DNA of 64,000 nt from Flavobacterium sp. ALJ2 (GTDB lineage: Bacteria > Bacteroidota > Bacteroidia > Flavobacteriales > Flavobacteriaceae). The position numbers and the translations under genes were made by a program. Below are positions 19,001 to 26,578 of this stretch, piece by piece (the first letter of the stretch is position 1; each line of letters starts with the position of its first letter). Below the pieces are notes generated by a model, which was not told the origin of the DNA, made no database searches, and saw only the letters and a program-made list of their open reading frames with translations. The stretch is taken from NCBI RefSeq assembly GCF_015594725.1, contig NZ_JADNRC010000013.1:62001-126000 (forward strand), written 5' to 3'.

Positions 19001-21736
19001 GCCATCTTTTGTTGTAATTTCTACATTATATGTCCCTGGAGCAATCCCTTCAAAAAGATGGTAATTTTTAGGTTCAGCAACTTGTCCTGAATTCCCCTTT
19101 ACTTCTCCTGTTACTTTATCAGTAACTATAAATTTATACCAACCGTTTACACCATTAGCTGTCGCTTTGATCGTTCCAGTTTCTCCATTACAATATGGAT
19201 CTGTTGTTTCTATATTTGTTGTAAAAGTTAATTTAGAAATTGTTACATCAGCAGTATAGATACACTTTGCAAATGTATTATCTACAGCTTTTGTTCTAAT
19301 GTGAACTAAATATCTTCCTTCTGGAACATTATCAAAAACATTTGAAGCTTGATAAGGCTGTACTCCATCTAAGCTGTACTCATAACCATATCCATCATTT
19401 GGTTTTGGATTTGTAATTGTAATACTTCCTTTGGTATCACAAACAATATCTTCCTTAATAAAAGTAGGATCTAGAACGCTTTGTGTCACATTAAAATAAT
19501 ACATATTAACACACGTATTATTATAAGTAACAACAAGTCTAAACGTGCCTGCTTTATTTACTGTATATGTTGGTCCAACTCCTATCTCTGTCCAATTTTT
19601 AGCAACTACATCTGGACAACTAGCATCTAAAATAGGCGGTCGTGCATCCTTTGTCTCTTGCCAAACGATACTTGAAGCTCCTGTAATTTTAGTGTCAATA
19701 AATTTAGTTGCTGTTTTACCACATAAAAAAATCTTAGGAAATGGCTTTCCATCATTAATACATGGATAAGGCAATTTAGGATTTGCTGTAGAGCTTGGAT
19801 CAATATTGTCCGCATACTCATTAATAGGGTTATCATTAATGTTAACGACATAATCTTTAACAATAAATTTTTGTTGTATTCCTAAACATGGTGGTGTTGC
19901 AGTTGTAACCACTGTATAAGTACCTGGTTTGGTAACTGTAACTTCTTGGTTATTTCCTCCAAAGACAACTCCGTTTGGATCTTTCCATACATAGGTCTGA
20001 TAACCTCCTCCAGCTTTTAATTTAACAGTACCACACAAAAATAATGTTTGCTCAAATTTACATTTGTCTAAACCTATAAGAAAATTTGTTGCTGTAGGTT
20101 CACCAACATTACATCCTTCATCTGAAGCAAGACTTCCCTCTACAAAAAGAGCTGGATTAACAATTCCATTATATTTTGAAATAGCAGTATTCTTAATTGC
20201 ATTTGAGCAAGCATCTGTTAAAGATTCACAATCTTTAATAGTCTTTACTCTAAATTTTATAGTATATATTCCTCCTTTTGCTATAACTAAATCTGGGCTA
20301 ATGTTAAATACTATTGTTCTTGTTGCCTTATTATAAGAAGCAACTGTTACCCCTGCAGGCAAGGGTAAAATATCCTTTGTCTCATCAAAAATAATATTGT
20401 TAGGTAGGATATCTGTTATGGTAAAATTTACAGCATCATCATTTCCTTTATTTTGAAATCCTATTTCATATCTTAATTCTTTATCTATCCCAATATCCTT
20501 ATTACCTGCGTCATAGTCATTCCCATTATTATCTTTTCCTATTACCTTTTTAACAAGAACAATTCTTGGAGCAATAATTTCTACTGCAAAAGCATTAAAA
20601 TAATAAAAATAGACATCCTGAGTACTCCCTAAACTTATTACTGCTGAGGTATCTCCATTTTTTATTATCGAACCTCCTGGAAATTCCTTAGTTGGTGGGT
20701 TATTTTCTTCAAACACTCCAGCATCAAATCCTAATGTATTGGCACTATTAGGCTTTCTATTATTAAGAACTGTTCCTAACGAAGTAACAGAACTGTTAAA
20801 GAAATTATCTTTTGTTTCACTAACCCATACCCAATTTTGACCATTCCATACCCAACCAGGATCTCCCAACTCCAATGGTCTTTCTTGTGGTATCGATTTC
20901 TCTCCATTAATCGCTAAGAAATCTCCTTGAATATCCGCATCCCCTTCTATTGCCGAAAAAGCAAATTTTGCTTTTACTCGCCCAACTGGAATTGTAGTAA
21001 ATCCAGAGACATTTATATCTAAATTATGGTTTTTATCAATAGCGCTAAATCCATCAAATGACGTAATCGCTTTTTCTGGTAAAGTTGCATTTTCATATAC
21101 AAAGAAAAGTGACCATCCTGCTGATAAACCAGTGTTTAAACCGTTTTCCTTATTAGATCCTTCTGCAGTAGAAACATTAGCTACTGAATAAGATCCTGTT
21201 GGATTTGGTAGTGGTGTTGCTTTGGTAAAATAATCGGTTACATTAGCATAACTTGCATAAGGTAAACTAGAACCAACTTTATTATTTTTAGCATCATAAA
21301 TAACTGTTCCCACTATATCTATATAGCTCCCACCAGGCATTTTAAATTTCACCTTATCAATTGGGTCGGTACCTCTGGTAACTGCACTCCAGTATAATCC
21401 AACATATACAATTTTGGAACAAGTCGGATTAGGCAGGTCTAATTTTGCACTACTTGAATTAAAAATACCTGGGCCTCCATCAACATTAACATAGCTCATT
21501 GTGAAGTTCCCATTCTGACCCTTTTTGTCGTAGGCCACATTTGGGCCTTCACCGCCACCCCATCGATCTCTGGTATCTCTATTTAAGATACTATTTCCAA
21601 TCAAAAGGATATCACCACGCAAGTTTTTATTATTGTAGCGAGGCTCAAAATCTTTAAAATTTTGGGAATGGGAAACAATACTTTGAAGGAATATCAAAGC
21701 AAATAAAATGAATTTCAAAATAGTAGGTTTTTTCAT
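7082..21736 (-). CDS. sprB: SprB-like giant gliding-motility surface adhesin
   Basis: A 4884-residue secreted protein. A signal peptide (about residues 1-25) is followed by a head region, then from about residue 760 to 4790 a long train of SprB-type repeats of roughly 80-90 residues. Each repeat carries a cysteine-started motif like C-N-G-x-x-D-G-x-I and ends in a G-x-Y-x-V-x-V-x-D-x-x-G-C strand. The last ~87 residues (from about 4797) form a type B C-terminal domain with IPNHFTPNGDGINDTW and a final GHFTLYR, which targets the protein to the type IX secretion system. In F. johnsoniae SprB (about 6500 residues) moves along the cell surface during gliding. The order sprC-sprD-sprB-sprF here supports orthology, although a shorter paralogue is possible. 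A non-repeat domain is embedded at about residues 1263-1470. Confidence 0.9.
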   Translation of the reverse strand: MKKPTILKFILFALIFLQSIVSHSQNFKDFEPRYNNKNLRGDILLIGNSILNRDTRDRWGGGEGPNVAYDKKGQNGNFTMSYVNVDGGPGIFNSSSAKLDLPNPTCSKIVYVGLYWSAVTRGTDPIDKVKFKMPGGSYIDIVGTVIYDAKNNKVGSSLPYASYANVTDYFTKATPLPNPTGSYSVANVSTAEGSNKENGLNTGLSAGWSLFFVYENATLPEKAITSFDGFSAIDKNHNLDINVSGFTTIPVGRVKAKFAFSAIEGDADIQGDFLAINGEKSIPQERPLELGDPGWVWNGQNWVWVSETKDNFFNSSVTSLGTVLNNRKPNSANTLGFDAGVFEENNPPTKEFPGGSIIKNGDTSAVISLGSTQDVYFYYFNAFAVEIIAPRIVLVKKVIGKDNNGNDYDAGNKDIGIDKELRYEIGFQNKGNDDAVNFTITDILPNNIIFDETKDILPLPAGVTVASYNKATRTIVFNISPDLVIAKGGIYTIKFRVKTIKDCESLTDACSNAIKNTAISKYNGIVNPALFVEGSLASDEGCNVGEPTATNFLIGLDKCKFEQTLFLCGTVKLKAGGGYQTYVWKDPNGVVFGGNNQEVTVTKPGTYTVVTTATPPCLGIQQKFIVKDYVVNINDNPINEYADNIDPSSTANPKLPYPCINDGKPFPKIFLCGKTATKFIDTKITGASSIVWQETKDARPPILDASCPDVVAKNWTEIGVGPTYTVNKAGTFRLVVTYNNTCVNMYYFNVTQSVLDPTFIKEDIVCDTKGSITITNPKPNDGYGYEYSLDGVQPYQASNVFDNVPEGRYLVHIRTKAVDNTFAKCIYTADVTISKLTFTTNIETTDPYCNGETGTIKATANGVNGWYKFIVTDKVTGEVKGNSGQVAEPKNYHLFEGIAPGTYNVEITTKDGCKEVKEVIIKDYKLSATATITKHLTCEEGEITVVATGGKPVAGVPPYYYYYVNGAKTPLTDPVIRINKAGDYSIVVTDDGGCSVTIPTITVPSIIRPTVKIDQKNINCYGNKDGEISFTLTPAISGYTVSYSINGLAGPFSTISPIKNLEAGDYDVVVKYTYDQVDCFDESKLITIAAPTSQVTASAGVAELSGCGLPGNEKQGKVRITNAQGGIPPYKYSFDEGNTWQDSNEAYIDPRATPYTFYIKDSSPAPGCPYPMEGIILEEKPADPTIEVSTPTFNCDGTANTKVTVTNAGGANYEYEYLLNGNVNQNNPPNVFVNVPASNLFPGGYHVISVRYKLVSVPTFSSLLKEDFGTGADAKSPGIDPSYCWEKQDNVIDCNVGNPWMPILLNDGEYVVTKGILQQHYDDFGWVIPKDHTTAANAKPNPLGRYLAVNIGGAIGKGGILYSKPIKDIIPGQDIKIQLYALNLMRIGNKPAPNLTIELHKNGVLVPGASVNTADIIQNESWNLLDKLSINPGNNTSLDFVIRSNSIIEDGNDLAIDDIFVYQLPKSCLSTKDFKVVVDPNKKFTAEVKNVIDTKCNGSKDGSLTIIASNFNITNGFDYSIDGKVTWINSKLEETIVEGLGKGPVTVEIRYDKDSVGCNFTIDAVINSPPAFEVDAIATAAKCSVGATVTASAKGGTPEYIFTLIDSATPPNIVVFPTNGILTNILPGTYTVSGKDKNGCLDDKDTPLVIDKPVAPKAEIEVNTGLCFDGKTATITVNITDGVAPYYYQVKYNTGGLGSKIPIPVSATSFTYETKATGDYTFVITDSYGCEATVISQTINPKLTADALTTSSLTCIAPKEAKIEVTINGGTTPFSYKVKDNTGTEVYASVGTIAGPKFTYNTTIAGKYTFEITDKNKCTTTAEGNVAAITDPEVTATPTNPKCNGESNGSVTLLGSLGSGGYKYNFDSSGFTDKTIYTGLKAGVKYSYQVMDSKGCVSAVKDITLTEPDVITPSVSITPYTCEAKAVITASATGGNSTTYTYVLSITKGVTTTVVATNNTGIFKDLTVAGDYSVTITDSKGCSVTKGVGIIADLDPPTAMVVTNDDLKCTTNLVKVTIKSVSGGTGTLEYAITAPAALATPYQLGLEFDKLASGTYTFTVRDANKCTFSVDHEIKALIPIVIKGEVVNNISCLGSTDGSAKFTITDLGNNVRYSYNIDGGTAVTGTTPTTGSTTIVAVATNLGAGNHTLTITDLDTNCPFSKTVEILAPAEKLEITLLTVTAMTCIVDGKVVVTTKGGWGSNKYSLIQPDLTVVGPQSINSFGNLTQKGDYTVTVKDLNGCEVSEKFTLADKVKPDAKIDLLISDLCYDKTNKATIVVTPKVPSLTYEYKLDHGVYQPSGTFPNLEPGDYVVTVRDKVTGCTLVLTSQHIAKELTATVKLDKGVDCTTDPDIVIKGEVFEGTAPYTYTVTVNGVADPIVKSITGNKFSYTDATATTATTDTKYVFVIKDNTGCTTTSTVIVKPKTDPKFTAVANSTILCNGEATGSITVTIDTGFGVGPYVIDVYNTTTSTPYYEQTTGLPAGFYTVKVTDAKSCFSTESNVEIKEPTPITVVYDVQPITCNTVNGESLGSITITSVTGGTKNYTYNVKGLNVNYDQTFTNQTGTLQVFKVVDFGYYEVIVTDANNCSKIIKNILVASPPKDLEITVTPPVADCSTGGSAIVAVGKAADGSTITGNGPFYFAIYDGTTPNFPTPMGAVGWLPEDALPVGSKQATFNNLTPGVKYTFIVYDSNAAHGGTGTGCYYYETSEFAIPTNSKLEIDKLQANNITCLNADNGNVSFKVYSKYLVPTDVEYQIFNELTQAPVGPVQSGVVPGVAIPPVSLDINNFGVLPFGNYYVLVTEIDKSVTPNKKGCSITTLPFNITGSTTALVLDAKPINNANCNPLKGVIDAFPNGGTTFPAVVAVPATPTSPAIPASAAVPYLYQIVVDNLPIGEGIEDTRPTAASFVIGTHSSSTFKVDAGNYLVYVRDAYGCIAVKAVTVVKDPEPIISAVIDPAFCSATEGDFAINVNITTLGVGPYTYTLNGGNDVAITTLPAFTISDLASGKYKIKVKDLNGCTSNEVELEIFKPLDLKAKFTLDPVCEIANGTITAEVLGGNTTLNNFRYTLKNNTVVIPIPADIVQDNNGVFLNQAAGSYTVTVEDLSTLCKKTVNVNLEAPTKVVLAIGDIDVTLPNCMTPAGQPAQGNISNGTIKVNLPTTNNNPEYTYILTPIAPLTGVKTNSHGYFDGLFSGDYDVTVKSERGCEETIRVTIGIPVEVVASAKADAFKCSTGNTPKATTVTVTGAGGKGTGAIADYLYSNNGTNWVTTNTFDVDDNETTQNITYYVQDENGCIDDVTIPIAPFPKLTAPDVTFGADMDCNNKKQEINVTIKGGTSAPNAFTYKVYEDGNDITGLPGFITVPGNGNTFTYDALKVGSSYKFEIFDNNTGCSIMSGAKTIPEFDKIELVANVATKVGCFGESTGQISITISGYTGEYQYQILEGGVAITGFSGTRKTADANPFVLPHLLKAGTDYTVLVKEMEFPYCDVTSDVVIITEPEVLKLGIISNVNQNCNTAGAVLTIDVASITGGTQAYTYGFAVKGTAYADVVFSSTDYTKTIPTMHTTAPFDEWDVYVKDSNGCYDVRTETIKLDLVPFDIKAKVATQCFDLLTNEEYVITVTADGVKPLKYSLTNVEETFTLNNQLIVKSPGTYPVYVQDANGCVTEALAAFTVLDPLGLSAEITTYPTCNGGDGEITLTGLGGSGGLNYEYSKDDITYTDDPLFKGYGYGPGSYTFYVRDKVTLCIKSIPVVVPTAAVVTIVDADLTPTPVTCFDGIDGTITVVLDASNNNPDYKFTLSGADYKGNPVDRPEQKEPTFSNLPAGKYTISVMSGRNCQGLATTEVIQPDLIIIDTPSITEFACNDGENTSKSATIEVNVKGGIPMLGKYKYVFTKKGTPDRIVQSGVDNTYTETNPAGGSYIIEVSDGNSCSMDATAEIKPFINIDDVVITVVDGITCSNDGENIKVTATSTGILPTLEYTLQDANKVVLEKNRTGLFNKLSVGEYMIIVENLDTNCSLQRPHRVYEPNTFKLVASNVNSITCYDAANGKIDFTLVDTKGTPSVLPNGFDYVITSPVLLVPITGTSPNLGPLTIDNLKAGLYTIVATLKDSPFCPVEAKFTISGPLTPLELDVQHSEITCVAGNNDGKIVASATGGWPGGYEYQLELKGAPGVAVGPWSWSTNSTFINLIAGDYVVKVKDSKCEVAKTLELKIPTPIAVTISSDKTMLNCFGDNGATITVNTITGGSGKYLYTLVTTYPDGVVTKNGPQESKVFTGLKAGSYMVVVTDDWKCTGNSTNTIVINEPPIVKASLGIKTDEGCFRLPEVTLTATGGTGPYKYGTDGVNFPISFPLNSSSTTIVLPATTVATTYKYFVQDALGCISYATAIDFSPVPKLDFSSVVDYDIHCKGSSTGSIYAAATGGLGNYVYTLLDANKVEISPLPTQNKPGRFDNLAQGDYFVKVVSDDCSTISLPVSITEPLISITAKAVPTDLTCNGSDNGKITVIAEGGTGVLRYAISPDFRQFFESNVFDDLEPGFYDILIQDENGCEFLIEKVEIKQPDILDLTLVPNSILPEFCDGDKDGAFSIEIVGGTAPYRVTLDDRNGTYEQLTTADHTFSNLVGGTHIVYVLDANDCTAELEIVTPDSVKLLPTAKVNTDCVNNLGANFVTITIDATNTNPSDIDYALDGSTTYQQSNIFENVAPGKHTVTARHTNGCEQKTSPFIIEVLQPLTLTLADGGLNEIVATATGGGGDYKYTLDGESYGSVNKFIIYKSGTYTVTVTDKNGCTATATRYFEYIDVCIPNHFTPNGDGINDTWAPGCTVNYKDLTFDIFDRYGRVICKYKLGQKWDGRYNGAELPSGDYWYVLKLNDNKDDREFVGHFTLYR

Positions 21737-21888
21737 GGTATTTTTTATTAAATCATCTACTGTGTTTTCCTAATGGGCCGGTAGGAAAACATAGCAGACG
21801 GCACTCTAAAATATTTATTCAGCAATAGTTCTTCTAAAATCAGAAGCTCCTTTGCGTCCTTATTTTTATAATTTTATACAATATTATT

Positions 21889-24800
21889 TTATTCGTTTTC
21901 AACTTTTACAATAGACATTTTTCCGTTGTATGATTTATTTCCCTTCGCCTCTAATGCTTTACTCGCATCTGTTAAATTGTCATACTTTTCATAATAGATG
22001 TAATATTTACTGGAACTTACATTGTAAAAGAAATTTATATCTGATTGACCTGCTGAAACCGCTTTAGTCAAAAATTGATCTCTTTTATCACTACTGCTAT
22101 GAACTGCAATAATCAAATAATATCCACTTTGCGCATTCTTAACGTTCTTGATAATTTGCATGTTTGACTGTTCATCTCCAAAATCAAAATCATTTGCTGT
22201 TAATAGTGTACTACTTGGTCTTGTTGTTTCTTTTATACGTTTTAAAGCAGCAACATCTTGTTGGTAACGGCCTTGGTCATTCTCAAATGCTGCACGTTTA
22301 ATTCTACGTTTTCTTTCTATTTCGGTTTCAAGTTTAATTTTTTCTAAACTTGCAATCAAATCTGTATTCTCTCTTTCAGCTTTTAATTGTTCTACTTTTA
22401 ATGCTTCAATTTTGGCTAAATAACTTTTGTTAAGTGCATCATTTTTATTTGGCACTTTTTTAAGTCTCTCATTATACAAATTCGTAAGCCTATCAAGTGC
22501 ATCTTTTTGTTCTCTATTAACTTGTGCTATTTGTAATTTCAAAGCCTCTAGCTCGCTATTTTCAGATGCAACGCTTTTAAAAGGTTTTGGTTCTTTATAT
22601 ATTCCTTTTTCACTTAAATCATTTTCTTCTCTAAGGTCATTAAGGTCTTTTTGTTTTTTTGAAACTGTAACTGTCAATTGGTTCAATAAATCAGTTTGTG
22701 TTTTATATGAACTATCAAACATATTGGTCAAATTATCAATTGATTTAGCACTCTCATCTTTAGCCGCATTCGCTGCCGCTATTGCTTCTGAAGCTTGTTT
22801 TGCTTTTAATACTGCATCTTGAGCAAGTTTTACCTCTAGTGCATCTGCTTTGGCTTTTGCGTCAGCTTCCAATTTTGCTTTTGCATCAGCATCGGCTTTC
22901 GTTTTGGCATCTGCAGCTACCTTAATTTGTAATGCGTCAGCATCAGCTTTGGCTTTATCATCAGCTGCTAGTTTTGCATCCGCATCAGCTTTGGCTTTGG
23001 CTTTAATCTTTACTTCAGCTGCCAATTTTGCTATAAGTGCTGCAGCATCAGCTTTTACTTTTACTTCAGCATCTGCTTTTGCTTTGGCATCTGCCGCTTC
23101 TTTAGCCAATAATAAGGCTGTATTAGCTTTCGCTTTTGCATCAGCAACTAGCTTAGCTTGAAATGCGATTGCATCGGCTTTCGCTTTGGCTTTGGCTTCC
23201 GCCGCCAGTTTTGCTTGTAAAGCATCTGATTCAGCTTTTGCTTTAGCATCAGCATCTATTATTGCTTTCAATTCTGCCGCCTCGACTTTTGCTTTAGCAT
23301 CAGCTTTTAATTTGGCATCGGCATCAAGTTTTACCTGAATAGCATCTGCTTTAGCTTTAGCATCTGCAGCTAACTTAACCTTAAGCGCATCGGCTTTCGC
23401 TTTAGCGTCAGCATCTAATTTTAACTGTAGAGCAGCGGCATCAGCTTTTACTTTTGTATCAGCTGCAAGTTTTGCTTGTAAGGTTGCGGCATCTTCTTTC
23501 GCTTTGGCATCTGCAGCTAGTTTTGCTACTAGTACGGTTGCATCTACTTTAGTTTTTCCGTCTGATGAAAGTTGTTTTGCTTTTAGCGCTTCAGCATCAG
23601 CATTAGACTTCGCAGCATCTAATTTGGCTTGTGCTGCTGCATCGACTTTAGCTTTAGCATCTGCTGCTAATTTTGCTCTATTTGCTTCAGCATCTGCCAC
23701 AGACTGTGTTGCTTTTAATCTAGCTTGAGCTGCTGCATCGGCTTTAGCCTTATTATCTGCAGCAAGTTTTGCTCTTTTAGCCTCAGCATCAGCTATAGAC
23801 TGAGCTGCTTTTAATTTTGCTGCTGCTATTCTGGCTTGCGCTATGGCATTAACATTGGCTCTATTATCGGCTGCTAATTTAATTTTAGCTTCAGCATCTG
23901 CTTTAATTTTAGCTTGAGCACTTAGTCTTGCCTGAATTGCTTCGGCATTAGCTTTGGCTTTGGCATCAGCAGCTAATTTAATTTTTGCCTCAGCATCTGC
24001 TTTAACTTTAGCCTGAGCTTCTAACCTTGCCTGAAGTATTGCGGCATCTGCTTTGGCTTTCGCTTCAGCAGCTAGTTTTGCTTTTTCTGCTCCATTAGTT
24101 TTTGTAACAGGACTTGTAATCTTAGCTGGTGCCATTTTCTTTACTTCTCCAGGAGCGATAAGTGCACCATCATCCTCTTCATTATCACCATAATAGTAGT
24201 TTCTACTTTTAAATTTATAAGCAATGACAAATTCATGTGAAGCTCCAAAATTGGAGAAATTTCCAGTCCCTTTTTCGTAATTATATTCAATAGCAATTTT
24301 TGGTGTTACATTAACACCAAATCCCGCTGACATTCCGTATAATGTATTGTAACCTGCTTGAGCCCAGAATCCTTTTGGAATAGAAATCATAGCCAATCCA
24401 GAAATTACAGTTTTGTCTTTCTTAAATTCTGATTTTACAAGCCCAGAAAATTTACTTCTATCAAAAAAACCATAAGCATCAATATATCCAGTATACATAA
24501 GGTGCACCTCAACGGCCTGTTCTGGATTGTCTTTCACCATCTCTGATGTGGCAAAATTGTATAGCAGTAGGTTATTTACAGACAATCCTACATCTAAAAA
24601 GGCGTTTCCGTAGTTAATCCCTGGATTTATAGTAAGTAACGAATTAGAAGGTATGTTATCTATGTTAAGATTTGAATCGTTTGAAATAATTTTACCTTGA
24701 TCCAGTCCGCTTTTATAAAAACCAACATTGGCACCAAAAGTCAAATTACTTTCTTCTTGGAGTACTACATTATGAGCAAAGTTTCCAACAATTCCAAAAG

Positions 24801-25119
24801 TAGTTATAAGACCATAGTTTTGCTGGAATAAACCAACTCCTATTCCTTGATTTTCTCTAAATCTTCCAGAATAACTAAATAAATAGGTTTGTGGTGCATT
24901 ATCAAATTGTACCCATTGACGCTTGTTATAAAAACTAGCATAGGTATTTTGTTCCCTAACAAAACTAAAAGCAGGGTTAATTATATATCTATTAAATTTT
25001 AATGAATTTCGGATAGGTATAGAAAATGGAACAACTCCATCCCCTTTTATATTGTCTTGAGAATAGAGTACTTGTGTAGAGCCGTAAAGAAAAATAATGA
25101 ATAGTAAAATTTTCTTCAT
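21889..25119 (-). CDS. sprD: SprD-like: PorP/SprF domain + Ala/Lys-rich coiled coil + SPOR-like end
   Basis: A 1076-residue protein with three parts. Residues 1-310 are an exported PorP/SprF-like beta-barrel region (NRYIINPAFSFVREQNTYASFYNKRQWVQF pattern). Residues about 345-790 are a highly repetitive Ala/Lys/Asp region built on KAKADA and KLAADAKA units, almost certainly a very long helix or coiled coil, continuing as a charged coiled coil to about 960. The last ~90 residues (GYYLIIAVHSSS... KYYIYYEKYDN) resemble a SPOR fold. By position just upstream of sprB it corresponds to SprD, which supports SprB function in F. johnsoniae. The barrel plus helix plus SPOR arrangement suggests a link between outer membrane and cell wall. 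It starts 1 bp after the sprC stop codon. Confidence 0.8.
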   Translation of the reverse strand: MKKILLFIIFLYGSTQVLYSQDNIKGDGVVPFSIPIRNSLKFNRYIINPAFSFVREQNTYASFYNKRQWVQFDNAPQTYLFSYSGRFRENQGIGVGLFQQNYGLITTFGIVGNFAHNVVLQEESNLTFGANVGFYKSGLDQGKIISNDSNLNIDNIPSNSLLTINPGINYGNAFLDVGLSVNNLLLYNFATSEMVKDNPEQAVEVHLMYTGYIDAYGFFDRSKFSGLVKSEFKKDKTVISGLAMISIPKGFWAQAGYNTLYGMSAGFGVNVTPKIAIEYNYEKGTGNFSNFGASHEFVIAYKFKSRNYYYGDNEEDDGALIAPGEVKKMAPAKITSPVTKTNGAEKAKLAAEAKAKADAAILQARLEAQAKVKADAEAKIKLAADAKAKANAEAIQARLSAQAKIKADAEAKIKLAADNRANVNAIAQARIAAAKLKAAQSIADAEAKRAKLAADNKAKADAAAQARLKATQSVADAEANRAKLAADAKAKVDAAAQAKLDAAKSNADAEALKAKQLSSDGKTKVDATVLVAKLAADAKAKEDAATLQAKLAADTKVKADAAALQLKLDADAKAKADALKVKLAADAKAKADAIQVKLDADAKLKADAKAKVEAAELKAIIDADAKAKAESDALQAKLAAEAKAKAKADAIAFQAKLVADAKAKANTALLLAKEAADAKAKADAEVKVKADAAALIAKLAAEVKIKAKAKADADAKLAADDKAKADADALQIKVAADAKTKADADAKAKLEADAKAKADALEVKLAQDAVLKAKQASEAIAAANAAKDESAKSIDNLTNMFDSSYKTQTDLLNQLTVTVSKKQKDLNDLREENDLSEKGIYKEPKPFKSVASENSELEALKLQIAQVNREQKDALDRLTNLYNERLKKVPNKNDALNKSYLAKIEALKVEQLKAERENTDLIASLEKIKLETEIERKRRIKRAAFENDQGRYQQDVAALKRIKETTRPSSTLLTANDFDFGDEQSNMQIIKNVKNAQSGYYLIIAVHSSSDKRDQFLTKAVSAGQSDINFFYNVSSSKYYIYYEKYDNLTDASKALEAKGNKSYNGKMSIVKVENE

Positions 25120-25120
25120 A

Positions 25121-26578
25121 TTATTTAATTACAGTTATAGATCCTTTTTTTTCTTCACTACCCTTTGTGATAATGTAATAGTAAACTGGATTTATATTTT
25201 TAAAATCTTTTATTTCCCATTTGGTAGGGTCATAATCCACACCATTAAACATGACCTGTCCTTGTGAACTAACAATCATAACATTTGTTTCTGCATTTTT
25301 ATAATCTCCTGGTAAATCCCAAGTATTAAATCCATTGCTTAGACTCACTATGTTAGGAATGTTTTTAAGATTTGAATCGGTTACTTGAAAATTAAATTCT
25401 TTTGTTGTACTACAACCTGTAGTTTGTGTAACAGCAACTTTATAATTACCCACAGTTGTAATTAAATAACTATCTGTAATTGCATCTGTAATAAGAGTAC
25501 CATTTATATACCATTTATAAGAAGGATCAACGGCATCACTAGTTACGATTACATCCAATGTTTCTCCTGTTTCTACATTGATAGTATTATTATTTGGTAT
25601 ATTAATATTCCCAGTGAAAGATCCTTCGCTTTGCAGATTAATAGATCCATTTCCTATACAACCTCCAAAATCGATTTTAACACTATACAATCCACTAACT
25701 TTTGTATCGTAAGTTTGTTTATTTGCTCCCTCGATTTTAACTCCCTCTTTAAACCATTCGTATTTTATACCACCAGAAACACTTAATGTAGTATTTCCGC
25801 CGTTTGGACAAAATGGATTCCCTAAACTAGACGTTATAGTCGTATTTGCATCTGTTGTTGATTCTGTAACAGTAACTTGATTAGAGTAAGAATTTGAACT
25901 TAATATACAAGCACCATAATTAGTTCTGGCATAATAAACACCTGGTTGCGTAACGGTATAACTACCATTAGTAGCAGTAGCTACCAATGTTTCAGGCAAA
26001 AAAAACCCATTGTTTTTATACCAATTGTAAGTTAAACTAGGATGCTTTAAAGGAGAATCATTAAGTGGTCCTCCAGGATTATCGATTGATAAAACATAAT
26101 TACCACCAGCACAATACGTAGCAGTAGGAATAAAGTTATTTATAGTATACTGAGAATTATGAGCTCTATAGTATGCCGGAAATTCAATCGAAGGCTGACC
26201 AGTAACAGCTGGAGCTGTACTTTTTATTCTAAGTCTATATTTTTCTCCTCCTGTATTTGTTGGAAATACAATTGTAATTTTGCCTGGGGATGTTACAATT
26301 TCTCCAACAGCAGAAGTATATATCATCGTCGCCTTAGTAAAACTTCCATTAGGTTCTGATAACTCAACTATAAACTGATTAGTCGCTAACAATCCAGTAA
26401 CAGGTGAAAAATTAAAACTCACATCATAGCTATTGAATGTAGGACTAGCACAAACTGGGCTAAAGTTAAATGTAGGTTGTCCAATAGTTATTTGTGCTGA
26501 TACATTTGTATTTACAAAAAAAAACAGATAAAAAAAAAGAAAGCATATGTGAAGATTAGTAGGTAATGTTCTTATCAT
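25121..26578 (-). CDS. sprC: SprC-like secreted Ig-fold protein with type IX sorting end
   Basis: A 485-residue exported protein with a signal peptide ending near VSAQ (about residue 29). It has several PKD/Ig-like beta-sandwich segments, with repeated patterns ending in G-x-Y-x-V such as GSYTVTQPGVYYARTNY and SGLYSVKIDFGGC. The C-terminus, IPNIVSLSNGFNTWDLPGDY followed by YYYIITKGSEEKKGSITVIK, is a divergent type B T9SS C-terminal domain. It is the second gene of a tightly packed operon: the upstream gene overlaps it by 4 nt (ATGA) and sprD follows after 1-2 nt. Position matches SprC of F. johnsoniae. Confidence 0.78.
   Translation of the reverse strand: MIRTLPTNLHICFLFFYLFFFVNTNVSAQITIGQPTFNFSPVCASPTFNSYDVSFNFSPVTGLLATNQFIVELSEPNGSFTKATMIYTSAVGEIVTSPGKITIVFPTNTGGEKYRLRIKSTAPAVTGQPSIEFPAYYRAHNSQYTINNFIPTATYCAGGNYVLSIDNPGGPLNDSPLKHPSLTYNWYKNNGFFLPETLVATATNGSYTVTQPGVYYARTNYGACILSSNSYSNQVTVTESTTDANTTITSSLGNPFCPNGGNTTLSVSGGIKYEWFKEGVKIEGANKQTYDTKVSGLYSVKIDFGGCIGNGSINLQSEGSFTGNINIPNNNTINVETGETLDVIVTSDAVDPSYKWYINGTLITDAITDSYLITTVGNYKVAVTQTTGCSTTKEFNFQVTDSNLKNIPNIVSLSNGFNTWDLPGDYKNAETNVMIVSSQGQVMFNGVDYDPTKWEIKDFKNINPVYYYIITKGSEEKKGSITVIK

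Noticed and set aside
9309..20336. Many plus-strand open frames of 60-150 codons across the giant adhesin gene
   Set aside because: They lie fully inside a continuous 4884-codon minus-strand gene with clear domains; they are by-products of its repetitive Thr/Val/Gly-rich codons.
22427..23728. Plus-strand Ala/Ser/Phe-rich frames opposite the SprD-like gene
   Set aside because: Antisense of the Ala/Lys repeat; low complexity and no independent signals.
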